A stretch of 64,000 bases of DNA from Dyella dinghuensis (GTDB lineage Bacteria; Pseudomonadota; Gammaproteobacteria; Xanthomonadales; Rhodanobacteraceae): contig NZ_RYZR01000008.1 of assembly GCF_003977615.1 (NCBI RefSeq), positions 124,001 to 188,000 on the forward strand. The letters are read 5' to 3'. Position 1 is the first letter of the stretch. Each line of letters starts with the position of its first letter. The notes under the pieces are model-generated. The model worked only from the letters and a program-made list of their open reading frames with translations. It did not search any database and was not told the origin of the DNA. The position numbers and the translations under genes are program-made. Positions 15,582 to 23,982 of this stretch are shown piece after piece.

Positions 15582-18239
15582 ATGACCGAAACATCCCGTG
15601 ACGCACGCGCCGATGCCCTGCTCGATGTCGTGCAGGAAGACAGCCATCGGCGCCTGAAGATTTTTCTTGGTGCAGCTCCCGGCGTCGGCAAGACCTACGC
15701 CATGCTTTCGGCTGCGCGCGAGTTGAAACGACAGGGCGTCGACGTGGTAATCGGCTTGGTGGAAACGCACGGCCGCGCTGAAACAGCGGCGTTGCTCGAA
15801 GGCCTCGAAGTTCTGCCGCGACTGGTTCTGAACTATCAAGGCCGCGATTTCACCGAATTCGATGTCGATGGCGCGCTCGCGCGCAAGCCGGACATTCTGC
15901 TGGTCGACGAACTCGCACATCGCAATGTGCCTGGCAGTCGGCATGAACGGCGCTGGCAGGACATCGCCGAGTTGCTCGATGCAGGTATCGAGGTTTACAC
16001 CGCGCTCAATGTGCAGCATCTGGAAAGCCTCAACGATCAGGTGCGCCGTATTACTGGCATTACGGTGCGCGAGACGGTTCCCGATGCTTTTCTCGATCGT
16101 GCGCGCGATATCGTACTCGTCGACCTTCCGCCACGTGAGCTGATTACACGCCTGCGGCAAGGCAAGGTCTATATGCCGGAGACGGCAGCGGCCGCGCTCG
16201 ATGCGTTCTTCTCGCCGACGAACCTCGGTGCATTGCGCGAGCTGGCGGTTGATACCGTTGCGGGCCACGTCGATAGCGATCTGCGTGAGCACATGCTGGC
16301 GCGCGGCGGTGCGATGCCCGTGCGCAGGCGCGTCATGGCAGCGATCGACGGGCATGCGCAAAGCGAATACTTGGTGCGCATTGCGCGGCGCATTGCCGAG
16401 CGCCGTGGCGCGCCATGGAGCGTTGTGTTTGTCGATACCGGCGCAGCGCTGGACAACGCGCGGCGTGAGCGTGTCGATACGGCGATGCGTCTCGCGCGTC
16501 GTCTTGGCGGCGATGCCACCGTATTGCGCGGACATGCGATTGCCGATGAGCTGCTGTTGCACGCCGACCGCGAAGGCGTTGGCCAGATTATTCTCGGCCG
16601 CACACGCGAACGCCTGCTTGCGCGCATGGTTGGACGCTCACTGACGCAACAATTGCTTCGTCGTGGTGCGCATCTTGAGTTAACGATCGTTGCCACACCG
16701 ACAGAGCGCGCACAGGCACGCCGGCGATTGCGCCTAATGCCAGCGCGAGGGCGGCGCGACGAATACATCTTTGCGACCGTTGTCACAGCGGTCGCCATCG
16801 CACTGGCATTTGTCGCCGATCGCTACCTATCCGTCGCCAATCTTGCGCTGATTTTCCTCACCGCAGTGATGACCGTCGCGGTGCGCACACGCATGGCGGT
16901 AGCAGTCTACACCGCGATCCTGTGTTTTCTCGGCTACAACTTTTTCTTTGCACCGCCGCGCTACACGCTGGCCATCTCCAATTCGGATGACGTACTCGCG
17001 GTGACCCTATTCCTAGCGGTCGCATTGATTTGCAGCCGGCTTGCTACGCGTCTCGCCAGTCAGGTGGAATCGCTGCGCGCCGCGCATGATCAATCGCACG
17101 CACTGCTCACGCTCGGCCAGCGTTTGACGGCCAGCGCCGATGCGAACGGCGCACGCGAAGTGGGCGCCGCCGCACTAGCGCACGGCTTGCGATGCGAGGC
17201 GGCGATTCTCGCGCGCGATGTCGAACATCATCTGCAAATTGCCGCACATAGCACGCCCGAACTCAAACTGACGGCACAGGACCTCGCCGCTGCGGAATGG
17301 TGCGAACAGCACGCCGAAGCGGCGGGCCGTTTTACCGATACGCTGAACGCCGCACGCTGCTGGATGTTGCCGCTCGGCAGCGAAGATCGTCGCCTTGGCG
17401 TGGTTGCACTGCGATTTGAAAACGGCAATGCGCCGGATATCGAACGCCGCAGTCTCGCACTGGCGATGGTGCAGGATATCGGTCAGGCGCTGGAGCGCGC
17501 GCGTCTGGCGTCGGAACTGGAAGGTGCACGCGTACAAGGCGAGACGGAGCGTTTGCGCAATGCCCTGCTTTCGTCTGTTTCGCACGATCTGCGTTCACCG
17601 CTGGCATCGATGATCGGTGCAGCGGGCACGCTCTCCAGTTACTGGGCGCAATTACCTGCAGGCGAACGGCAGGAATTGCTCGACGCGATTCTGGGCGAAG
17701 GGCAACGCCTGGATCGCTATATCCAGAATCTTCTCGATATGACGCGACTGGGTCACGGCACACTCAAGCTCAATCGCGACTGGACCGACGCCGAGGAAAT
17801 CGTCGCCTCCGCGGTGACACGTTTGCGCAAACTGTTCCCCGAATTGCGCGTGGATTGCATGCTGCCGAACGAAACGGTGCTGTTGTTTGTGCATCCGGCA
17901 TTGATCGAGCAGGCGCTGTTCAATATCCTGGAGAATGCCGCGCGTTTCTCACCGCCCGGTGAAGCCGTGCGTGTGGTGGTGCGCGTAGCCGGTGACCGGT
18001 TGTTTATCGACGTGATCGATCGCGGCCCCGGCATTCCCGAAGAAGAGCGCGCACGCATCTTCGACATGTTCTATTCCGTCGCACGCGGCGACCGCGCGCC
18101 GCAGGGCACCGGCCTGGGCCTGGCGATCTGCCGCGGCATGATCGGCGCGCACGGCGGCAGCGTGGAGGCCTTGCCCGGCGAAGGCGTTGGGACCACCATT
18201 CGCATCAGCCTGCCCCTCCCCACGCCTCCTACGCCATGA
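15582..18239 (+). CDS. kdpD: osmosensitive K+ channel histidine kinase KdpD
   Basis: An 885-residue inner-membrane sensor kinase controlling kdp expression. In order: the N-terminal KdpD domain with Walker A GAAPGVGKT at residues 30-38 and LLVDELAHRNVPGSRH; a universal-stress-protein-like domain around 240-375; four membrane helices in the DUF4118 region (about 390-500); a GAF-like segment (510-640); a HisKA box SVSHDLRSPLAS with the phospho-accepting His668; and a HATPase domain with NILENAARFSPPG and GTGLGLAICRG. The length matches E. coli KdpD (894). Its last four bases overlap the kdpE start. It signals low external K+ or turgor by phosphorylating KdpE. Confidence 0.96.
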   Translation: MTETSRDARADALLDVVQEDSHRRLKIFLGAAPGVGKTYAMLSAARELKRQGVDVVIGLVETHGRAETAALLEGLEVLPRLVLNYQGRDFTEFDVDGALARKPDILLVDELAHRNVPGSRHERRWQDIAELLDAGIEVYTALNVQHLESLNDQVRRITGITVRETVPDAFLDRARDIVLVDLPPRELITRLRQGKVYMPETAAAALDAFFSPTNLGALRELAVDTVAGHVDSDLREHMLARGGAMPVRRRVMAAIDGHAQSEYLVRIARRIAERRGAPWSVVFVDTGAALDNARRERVDTAMRLARRLGGDATVLRGHAIADELLLHADREGVGQIILGRTRERLLARMVGRSLTQQLLRRGAHLELTIVATPTERAQARRRLRLMPARGRRDEYIFATVVTAVAIALAFVADRYLSVANLALIFLTAVMTVAVRTRMAVAVYTAILCFLGYNFFFAPPRYTLAISNSDDVLAVTLFLAVALICSRLATRLASQVESLRAAHDQSHALLTLGQRLTASADANGAREVGAAALAHGLRCEAAILARDVEHHLQIAAHSTPELKLTAQDLAAAEWCEQHAEAAGRFTDTLNAARCWMLPLGSEDRRLGVVALRFENGNAPDIERRSLALAMVQDIGQALERARLASELEGARVQGETERLRNALLSSVSHDLRSPLASMIGAAGTLSSYWAQLPAGERQELLDAILGEGQRLDRYIQNLLDMTRLGHGTLKLNRDWTDAEEIVASAVTRLRKLFPELRVDCMLPNETVLLFVHPALIEQALFNILENAARFSPPGEAVRVVVRVAGDRLFIDVIDRGPGIPEEERARIFDMFYSVARGDRAPQGTGLGLAICRGMIGAHGGSVEALPGEGVGTTIRISLPLPTPPTP

Positions 18240-18934
18240 CTGCTGCCAATCCGTGCGCCTTGGTCATCGATGACGAGACGCAGATCCGCAAATTTCTCGA
18301 TATCGGTCTGCGCGCCGAGGGCTATGACGTGTTGCTCGCCGCCAATGCGGCGGAAGGGCTGGCGCTCGCAGCGACACGCGATCCGGATGTGGTGATTCTG
18401 GATATCGGACTGCCCGATCGCGAAGGGCACGACGTGTTGGCCGAACTGCGCCAATGGACGCAAGTCCCCGTACTGATGCTGTCCGTGCGCGATACCGAAC
18501 AGGAAAAGGTCAAGGCGCTGGACGCCGGCGCCAACGATTACATGACCAAGCCTTTCGGTATCCAGGAGCTGATGGCACGACTGCGCGCATTGATGCGCAA
18601 TCGGGTTGGCGGTGCCGAGGCGCCACCACGCTACGACGACGGGCACCTGCATATCGATCTGGGTTTGCGCGAAGTGACGCTTGATGGTGCGCCGCTGGCA
18701 TTGACGCGCAAGGAATACGCGGTACTTGCGATGCTCGTGCGTCATGCCGGACGCGTGGTCAGTCAACAGCAATTGCTGCGTGAGATATGGGGCGGCACAC
18801 ATGTGCAGGACACGCATTATCTGCGCATAGTGCTTGGCAAACTTCGGCAGAAACTCGGCGATGACCCCGCCACACCGCGATGGTTGAAAACTGAGCCCGG
18901 CGTGGGTTATCGGTTTCTGCCTGGCGGCCAATAA
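18236..18934 (+). CDS. kdpE: KdpE response regulator
   Basis: A 232-residue OmpR/PhoB-family regulator, the partner of KdpD. The receiver domain has the acidic pair DDE at 12-14, the phosphorylated Asp56 (VVILDIGLPD), the conserved Thr/Ser region LMLSVRD and the lysine in NDYMTKPFG. The C-terminal winged helix begins about residue 130 and includes LTRKEYAVLAMLVRHAGRVVSQQQLLREIWG and the closing VGYRFLPGGQ. The overlap with kdpD (ATGA) shows translational coupling. Phosphorylated KdpE would activate the promoter upstream of the small ORF and kdpF. Confidence 0.97.
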   Translation: MTAANPCALVIDDETQIRKFLDIGLRAEGYDVLLAANAAEGLALAATRDPDVVILDIGLPDREGHDVLAELRQWTQVPVLMLSVRDTEQEKVKALDAGANDYMTKPFGIQELMARLRALMRNRVGGAEAPPRYDDGHLHIDLGLREVTLDGAPLALTRKEYAVLAMLVRHAGRVVSQQQLLREIWGGTHVQDTHYLRIVLGKLRQKLGDDPATPRWLKTEPGVGYRFLPGGQ

Positions 18935-18953
18935 GACGCCTCAACTTCATCGC

Positions 18954-18990
18954 ACATAAAAAATCCCCGGCACATGGGTTACCGGGGATT
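18954..18990 (-). terminator. rho-independent terminator of the hem cluster
   Basis: AATCCCCGG (18962-18970) pairs with CCGGGGATT (18982-18990) around an 11-base loop. On the minus strand the stem is followed by a run of Ts (the A-run at 18958-18963 on the plus strand), so it ends transcripts of hemD-hemX-hemY. On the plus strand there is no T-tract after the stem, though it might still weaken kdpE read-through. Confidence 0.75.
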
Positions 18991-19214
18991 GGAATAACGC
19001 TGGATGTGCAAAACCCGTCTTGTGATTCGCGCTTTACAAATGAAAAAACATCCGTGTTCGCAATGCTCCACACACAGCTGCTTGTTGTGAGGGCGCCAAG
19101 CAGCGAGTGGAATGTAAGGCGAAGCACGACAGCGAAATATCGGACGGGGCTTAAATGCAGGCCCCATCGCACACTCATCAGACAAAGACGAGATTTACGG
19201 CGAAATGATTTGCG

Positions 19215-20474
19215 CTACTCGCGCAATCGCGGCACGCCATGGGCATCGCGTTCTTCGATAGCGATGGGACGCGTGTCCAAACGTCCACCCACCACATCCG
19301 CAGCGGGCAACGGTTCGGCATTGTCGCCACGTGCCAAGGCGATGGCGTTGCGATAGCAGCGCTGCGCCAAGCCGGTGTCGCCGATGCCGGTATACGTATC
19401 ACCAAGGGCTTCCCACGCATTCGCGCCGGGTGCCAGCGCCAGCGACCGTTCGAGGTACGGACGTGACTTGGTCCATATCTTCAGGCGAACGCACATGCGA
19501 CCCAGCGCGAGCAGCAGGCTCGGATCATTGGGATGCCCATCCAACCAGCTTTCGGCGCGGCGCAACCGCGCTTCCAGATCATCGCCCGCGAGCGTGCCGT
19601 AGGTCTCGACCAACTGTGACGACCATTCGCGACGCAGCGCGGATTCCACTTCATCCATAGCCGGAAGCGTGAGTCCGTACGCGGCCGCTTTGCGGGCGTA
19701 AGCGTCGACAACGGCAGGTGCGCGCCGCTGCGATTTCGGCAACGACGACCACAACGCGTTGAGCACGGCGCCATCGCCCGCACCGTTGAGGCTGGCGACG
19801 AGAATCTGCGTTTCGAGTGCGTTGTAGGCACGCGTGCCGAGCACGCCGCTTTTCTGCAACGGATCGAGTGCTTCGCGCGCGCGACGCGTATCGCCGTTGG
19901 CCAGCGCCGCCATCGCATATTCGCGCCAGCCACCCGGACTCAAACTGCCGCTATCGGCTTCAGATGTGAGCAGCGCCAGTGCTTCGGCGGGTTTGCCATC
20001 GCGGCGCAAGACGCGTGCACGCAGGACACGCGCAGCACGTGGCGCAACCTGGGCAGCTTCATCCAATGATTCCAACGCACGCCCGTGCTCACCGCGACGC
20101 GATGACGCTTCTGCTGCAGCAAGCAACGCAGGGCCACGCAACATGTCCAGACGCGACGCACGGTTGAGGTCGCGTTCGGCATCGCCATGGCGACCCTCCA
20201 TCAACGCCACAAGACCGTCCGCAAGCCGCTGCTGACTGACGCGGCGATGACGGCGCGAGAAGGCACCAAACGGCCAACGCACGACACGCCACAACACGTT
20301 GATCGCTGCCCACAGGAGCACCAGCAACACGACAGCAGCGAGCAAACTGGTCTGCGCGGTGACACCGCGAAAGCGGATCAAGACATAGCCGGGATCTTCC
20401 GCCACCCAATGCCAGCAGAAAGCTGCCACCGCGGCGGCGATCACCAGCAGCAGAATCCAGCGCCAAACCTTCAT
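19215..20474 (-). CDS. hemY: HemY-like tetratricopeptide membrane protein
   Basis: A 419-residue protein of the proteobacterial HemY family, which accompanies HemX and is linked to late haem synthesis; this is not the Gram-positive HemY oxidase. Two N-terminal helices (WILLLVIAAAVAAFCWHWV and LLAAVVLLVLLWAAINVLWRVV) are followed by a basic RRHRRVSQQRLADGLVALMEGRHGDAERDL segment and repeated helical pairs of TPR type to the C-terminus (for example PSLLLALGRMCVRLKIWTKSRPYLERSLAL). The start overlaps the stop of hemX by four bases. The terminator at 18954-18990 follows. The exact biochemical role in the family is not settled. Confidence 0.88.
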   Translation of the reverse strand: MKVWRWILLLVIAAAVAAFCWHWVAEDPGYVLIRFRGVTAQTSLLAAVVLLVLLWAAINVLWRVVRWPFGAFSRRHRRVSQQRLADGLVALMEGRHGDAERDLNRASRLDMLRGPALLAAAEASSRRGEHGRALESLDEAAQVAPRAARVLRARVLRRDGKPAEALALLTSEADSGSLSPGGWREYAMAALANGDTRRAREALDPLQKSGVLGTRAYNALETQILVASLNGAGDGAVLNALWSSLPKSQRRAPAVVDAYARKAAAYGLTLPAMDEVESALRREWSSQLVETYGTLAGDDLEARLRRAESWLDGHPNDPSLLLALGRMCVRLKIWTKSRPYLERSLALAPGANAWEALGDTYTGIGDTGLAQRCYRNAIALARGDNAEPLPAADVVGGRLDTRPIAIEERDAHGVPRLRE

Positions 20475-21589
20475 GGCTTGTTCCCTGCTGGTGCAACGGC
20501 GCTGCTTCCACTATCGGGTTTGAGTGCGTGCACAGCGCGCAGATTGCGCAGTTCGCTCAATGCACCGCCGAGTTTTACCGGAATGGCCGGCTTGAGCTGA
20601 GTACTCATCGTGGCCAGATGCTCGCGAGCTTGTTGCACCGCCGCCGATTGCGGATCGAATTGCGTGGCGAGACCTGCATCGGCGCGCTTGAGTGCCGCGG
20701 TGCAACCGTTGTCGTCCCATGCGAGCAAGGACGCCTGCGCCTGCGCCAGATCGAGCGCAATGAGCTCGCGCGCAATACGCGCATCGGCGATATCGACGGG
20801 TGCACCGTTATCGCGCTGAATCTGGATCACGCTGTGCAAGCCGCGCACGATGCGCGCCCACACGCCGTTGTCCTGGTTCGTGACGGGTTCGTCCAACGGT
20901 TTCAGCGGAAGATTGGGAAGATCGTTGCGCAGCTGCATCACGGTATCGAGCAACTGTTCGCGATCGGCGACCTGACTCTTCACCAAGGCATCGTGCTCGG
21001 CATCGATGCTTTGACGCACACCGTTGAACGCGTTGTCGTTCACACCGGCCAGCGTCTGCGATGCAAGCGCGTACGCCTGCGCGGCACCTTGTGCATCGTG
21101 GAACAGCGTATAGCGCTCCGTGCCCATGCGTAGCAGGGATTCGGTTTCATCCAAGCGCATCGCGTCCTGACCGGATAGCGTCTTTTCGGAAAGCCGGCCG
21201 ACGGCTTCTTCCAGATCGCGCACACGCTGGTCCTGCGCGAGCAATTCCTCACGCAGCGAGTGATTGACCTGATCGCCGTCGTTCAACCGCTGCAGCAGCA
21301 CGGTGTCCTGGCCATTGGCGGCGGTGAGCGCGTGCTCGGTGGCCGTGACGCGATCTTCCAGTCCTGTCGTCGTGCGCAGCGCGACGGTGCTGATCTGAGT
21401 GAGCTTCCATTGCTTCCACCCCACGTAACCCACGCCGATCAGCGCGATCAACGCAATCAGCAGGGTCAGCGCCAGCGTGCCTCCCGTCGAACGCGACGAT
21501 GTCGCTGACCGGCTGGCACGCGGGCTGTCGGAGGGCACGCTCTTGGGCGCGGCGGGGGTGCTTTCGGGGGTGAGGTCGTCCTGGCTCAT
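20471..21589 (-). CDS. hemX: HemX family membrane protein
   Basis: A 372-residue inner-membrane protein often labelled uroporphyrin-III C-methyltransferase, although no SAM-methyltransferase motif is present. A Ser/Pro/Thr-rich cytoplasmic head of about 38 residues leads into one helix (LALTLLIALIALIGVGYVGW). A long, probably periplasmic, coiled region follows (VALRTTTGLEDRVTATEHALTAANGQ, LREELLAQDQRVRDLEEAVGRL), then an alpha-helical domain with QLRNDLPNLPLKPLDEP. It lies between hemD and hemY in the usual order, 30 bases from hemD, and overlaps hemY. The likely role is scaffolding tetrapyrrole enzymes; this is family-level inference. Confidence 0.9.
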   Translation of the reverse strand: MSQDDLTPESTPAAPKSVPSDSPRASRSATSSRSTGGTLALTLLIALIALIGVGYVGWKQWKLTQISTVALRTTTGLEDRVTATEHALTAANGQDTVLLQRLNDGDQVNHSLREELLAQDQRVRDLEEAVGRLSEKTLSGQDAMRLDETESLLRMGTERYTLFHDAQGAAQAYALASQTLAGVNDNAFNGVRQSIDAEHDALVKSQVADREQLLDTVMQLRNDLPNLPLKPLDEPVTNQDNGVWARIVRGLHSVIQIQRDNGAPVDIADARIARELIALDLAQAQASLLAWDDNGCTAALKRADAGLATQFDPQSAAVQQAREHLATMSTQLKPAIPVKLGGALSELRNLRAVHALKPDSGSSAVAPAGNKP

Positions 21590-21619
21590 GCGCGCATGCT
21601 AACAGCCCCCGCGGCCGGC

Positions 21620-22405
21620 TTAGTGGGGCATGCGTGAACAGATTTTGACAGTGGCGGCCAGCAAATCCTCGGAATGGGCAGACGTGGCCAGTTCGACCCG
21701 CGAAAAGCCGTCCAGACGCGCAAGCTCCGCGATCCGCTCGCTGCTCACTACAGCGACCGCGCGGCGCAAGCGGTCACGCGCGGCGGCGGGCAGAAGTGTC
21801 AGCAGATGACGCATGGCCTCGGCGCTGGAAAAGAGCACGCAGGCGGTACTGGGAAGTTGCATGACGGCATCGATGTGACGCCGGTTCAATCGCGGCGCGC
21901 CGCGGGTATAGACGTGCACCTCGCGCACCGTCGCACCACGTTTGGCGAGCTGTTCCTGCAAGAGGCCGCGGCCATCTGGTGCGGTAATCAGCGCCACGCG
22001 CCGGCCTTGCAAGGATTGCAGCGCCGGCAATGCGAGTACGCCTTCGCTGTCTTGCCGTGTCGTGGGGACTTGCGCATCCACGCCGTGCTGGTGCAACACG
22101 CGCGATGTGCCCTGACCGGTAGCGACGACATTGGCATGTGTATCCAGCGCCGATAGCGCCGTGGCATATCGCACGGCGGCGGGGCTGGTGAAAATCAGCA
22201 GGTCATCGCGCTGTGCCTGTTGCCATTGCGCGCGTGCCGTGTCGACATCGGACATCGCACGCAGGGAAAGTCCAGGCAAGAGCAATGGCGTAGCACCAAG
22301 CGTGCGAACACGCCGCGCCAGCGACCCGCCCGTGCCCGCCGGTCGGGTAATCACAACCGTACAGCCGGCCAGTGAACTGCCGTGTTGTGAAGACTGCGCG
22401 CTCAC
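21620..22405 (-). CDS. hemD: uroporphyrinogen-III synthase
   Basis: A 261-residue cytoplasmic enzyme that closes and rearranges hydroxymethylbilane to uroporphyrinogen III, the branch point of haem, sirohaem and cobalamin. Typical weakly conserved family segments are visible: VVITRPAGTGGSLARRVRTLGATPLLLPGLSL, LLIFTSPAAVRYA, VVATGQGTSRVLHQHGV, GRRVALITAPDGRGLLQEQLAKRGATVREVHVYTR and VLFSSAEAMRHLLTLLP. It is the first gene of the minus-strand hem cluster; hemC, usually upstream, is not adjacent here. The divergent thioesterase gene starts 82 bases away. Confidence 0.93.
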   Translation of the reverse strand: MSAQSSQHGSSLAGCTVVITRPAGTGGSLARRVRTLGATPLLLPGLSLRAMSDVDTARAQWQQAQRDDLLIFTSPAAVRYATALSALDTHANVVATGQGTSRVLHQHGVDAQVPTTRQDSEGVLALPALQSLQGRRVALITAPDGRGLLQEQLAKRGATVREVHVYTRGAPRLNRRHIDAVMQLPSTACVLFSSAEAMRHLLTLLPAAARDRLRRAVAVVSSERIAELARLDGFSRVELATSAHSEDLLAATVKICSRMPH

Positions 22406-22487
22406 GCCCGTTTCGCCGGTATCTGGGTTGGGTCTGGAGTGTAGCGTCTACACTGTACGTCTCACCTCCCCTCCCTGTTGATGTTCG

Positions 22488-22970
22488 ATGGACAAACCCG
22501 CTTTGCATACCGCCGCCCAGGCCTTGGTCGCATTTATTCACGATGGCATTCCGCTGGCGCGGGCCATGGCACTCGAACTCGGGGATTACGATGGCGAGCG
22601 GCTCACCCTTCGCAGCCCGCTGGCACCCAACGTGAACGATAAAGGCTGCGCCTTTGGTGGCAGTCTCGTCAGCCTGATGACATTGACCGGCTGGGGCCTC
22701 GTCGAATTGGCGCTGCGCCAGCGCGGCGAAGATTGCGATGTGTACGTGGGCGAATCGACCGTGCGCTACCTGAGTCCCGTGTGGGAGGACTTCCAGGCCG
22801 AAGCACAGCCCGCAGCGCACGCCGACTGGACCACCTTCTTCGCCACGCTCGCTACACGCGGCCGTGCGCGCATCGGCGTAACGTGTCAGATTCCCGGTGA
22901 AGAGGGCAAGCCGGCCGCTACCCTTGAGGCACAGTTCGTGGCGAAGCGTCGTACGACTGCGGCAGAATAG
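22488..22970 (+). CDS. YiiD_C-type hot-dog thioesterase
   Basis: A 160-residue single-domain protein matching the C-terminal thioesterase domain of YiiD. It opens with a helix (LHTAAQALVAFIHDGIPLARAM). The core reads GDYDGERLTLRSPLAPNVNDKGCAFGGSLVSLMTLTGWGLVEL, where NDKGCAFGGS is the family's substrate-side loop, and the closing strands are GRARIGVTCQI and ATLEAQFVAKR. It should hydrolyse an acyl thioester (CoA or ACP); the substrate is unknown. It is divergent from hemD and precedes the lipoprotein gene by 26 bases. Confidence 0.85.
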   Translation: MDKPALHTAAQALVAFIHDGIPLARAMALELGDYDGERLTLRSPLAPNVNDKGCAFGGSLVSLMTLTGWGLVELALRQRGEDCDVYVGESTVRYLSPVWEDFQAEAQPAAHADWTTFFATLATRGRARIGVTCQIPGEEGKPAATLEAQFVAKRRTTAAE

Positions 22971-22996
22971 GTTGTCCTGAAGGGGAGGCTCGTCTC

Positions 22997-23437
22997 ATGC
23001 GTCGAATTGTCGGTCCGCTGGTGCTGTCCACCGTGCTGCTGTTATCCGGTTGCGCCACCGATAAGCGCAGCGATTCGCTCGACCACACCCTACTCGAATA
23101 CGCCAACGCGGTGCGTTGGGATGGCTTCGAAGCCGCCCAGCAGTTCGTCGATCCCAAAGTGCGCGATGCACATCCCATCACCGACTTTGATCGCCAACGC
23201 TTCACTCAGTTACGCGTAAGTGACTACGACGAAGGCACAGGCGCGATTGCAGGCAGCGACCCCAACGAGATCCGGCAGACCGTGAACATCGGCCTGGTCA
23301 ACATTCATACACAGGCCGAGCGCCACATCATCGACCATCAGGTCTGGAAGTACGACCAGGCGAAGAACAAGTGGTGGCTGGAAACAGGGCTGCCCAATCT
23401 CGACGAAACGGCGCCTCCAAACCCCAACGGTTATTGA
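22997..23437 (+). CDS. hypothetical lipoprotein
   Basis: A 146-residue protein with a lipoprotein signal: MRRIVGPLVLSTVLLLSGC, with lipobox LSGC and Cys19 as the lipidated residue. The residue after the cysteine is Ala, so outer-membrane sorting is expected. The mature part has an NTF2-like look (LLEYANAVRWDGFEAAQQFVDPK, then paired strands ending KNKWWLETGLP) and a Pro/Asn tail. The ATG follows AGGGGAGGC. I do not assign a function. Confidence 0.75.
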   Translation: MRRIVGPLVLSTVLLLSGCATDKRSDSLDHTLLEYANAVRWDGFEAAQQFVDPKVRDAHPITDFDRQRFTQLRVSDYDEGTGAIAGSDPNEIRQTVNIGLVNIHTQAERHIIDHQVWKYDQAKNKWWLETGLPNLDETAPPNPNGY

Positions 23438-23483
23438 GGCCTGAACCCCGCTCGCCGGACAAGCCCAAGGCCCGTCGCGCAGG

Positions 23484-23489
23484 TATAAT
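23484..23489 (+). promoter_or_regulatory. candidate -10 box for the rhodanese-like gene
   Basis: A perfect TATAAT lies 50 bases before the ATG at 23539. No good -35 box is visible 17 bases upstream, so this is a partial promoter match only. Confidence 0.35.
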
Positions 23490-23538
23490 CTGCCGTTTAC
23501 CTGCAACCGCGCGGCCTGTCCGCGCCCGTGGATGGTCC

Positions 23539-23982
23539 ATGAACGATTTTATGCACAAGCTGCCCCAGTTCGTGGGCAACCATTTGTTTCTGGTCGCCTT
23601 ATTGGTGGCGGTGATCCTCGCGTTGTTTGTCACGCAGGTGATGGTGTGGATGCGCAAATACACGGAGCTGACGCCGGCCGGCCTGACGCAGCTGATCAAT
23701 CGCGATACCCCGCTGTTGATCGATCTTTCCGCGAGCGCCGACTTCGAAAAAATGCATGTACCCGGCGCCAAGCACGTGGCTATGAGCCAGTTCGATCCGG
23801 AAAACAAGGATCTGGCGAAAGCGCGCGAGTTGCCTGTCGTAGTGATGGACAAAGACGGCCGCAACACAGACAGCGCCGCGCAGCGACTCATCAAGGCGGG
23901 CTTTACGCGCGTCTACACCCTGGGTGGTGGCGTGCTGGCGTGGCAGGCGGCGCAATTGCCGACGGCGAAAGGCCGCAACTGA
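23539..23982 (+). CDS. YibN-like membrane-anchored rhodanese domain lacking the catalytic cysteine
   Basis: A 147-residue inner-membrane protein: an N-terminal amphipathic region, one helix (NHLFLVALLVAVILALFVTQVMVWM), then a rhodanese fold starting LTPAGLTQLINRDTPLLIDLSASADFEKMHVPGAKHVAMSQF. At the position where active sulfurtransferases have a Cys-containing loop it reads VVVMDKDGRNTDSAA, with no cysteine. The E. coli YibN protein, encoded near secB and grxC, similarly has an altered loop. It is therefore probably a binding domain and not an enzyme. The long in-frame upstream extension to 23371 overlaps the lipoprotein gene and is rejected. Confidence 0.85.
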   Translation: MNDFMHKLPQFVGNHLFLVALLVAVILALFVTQVMVWMRKYTELTPAGLTQLINRDTPLLIDLSASADFEKMHVPGAKHVAMSQFDPENKDLAKARELPVVVMDKDGRNTDSAAQRLIKAGFTRVYTLGGGVLAWQAAQLPTAKGRN

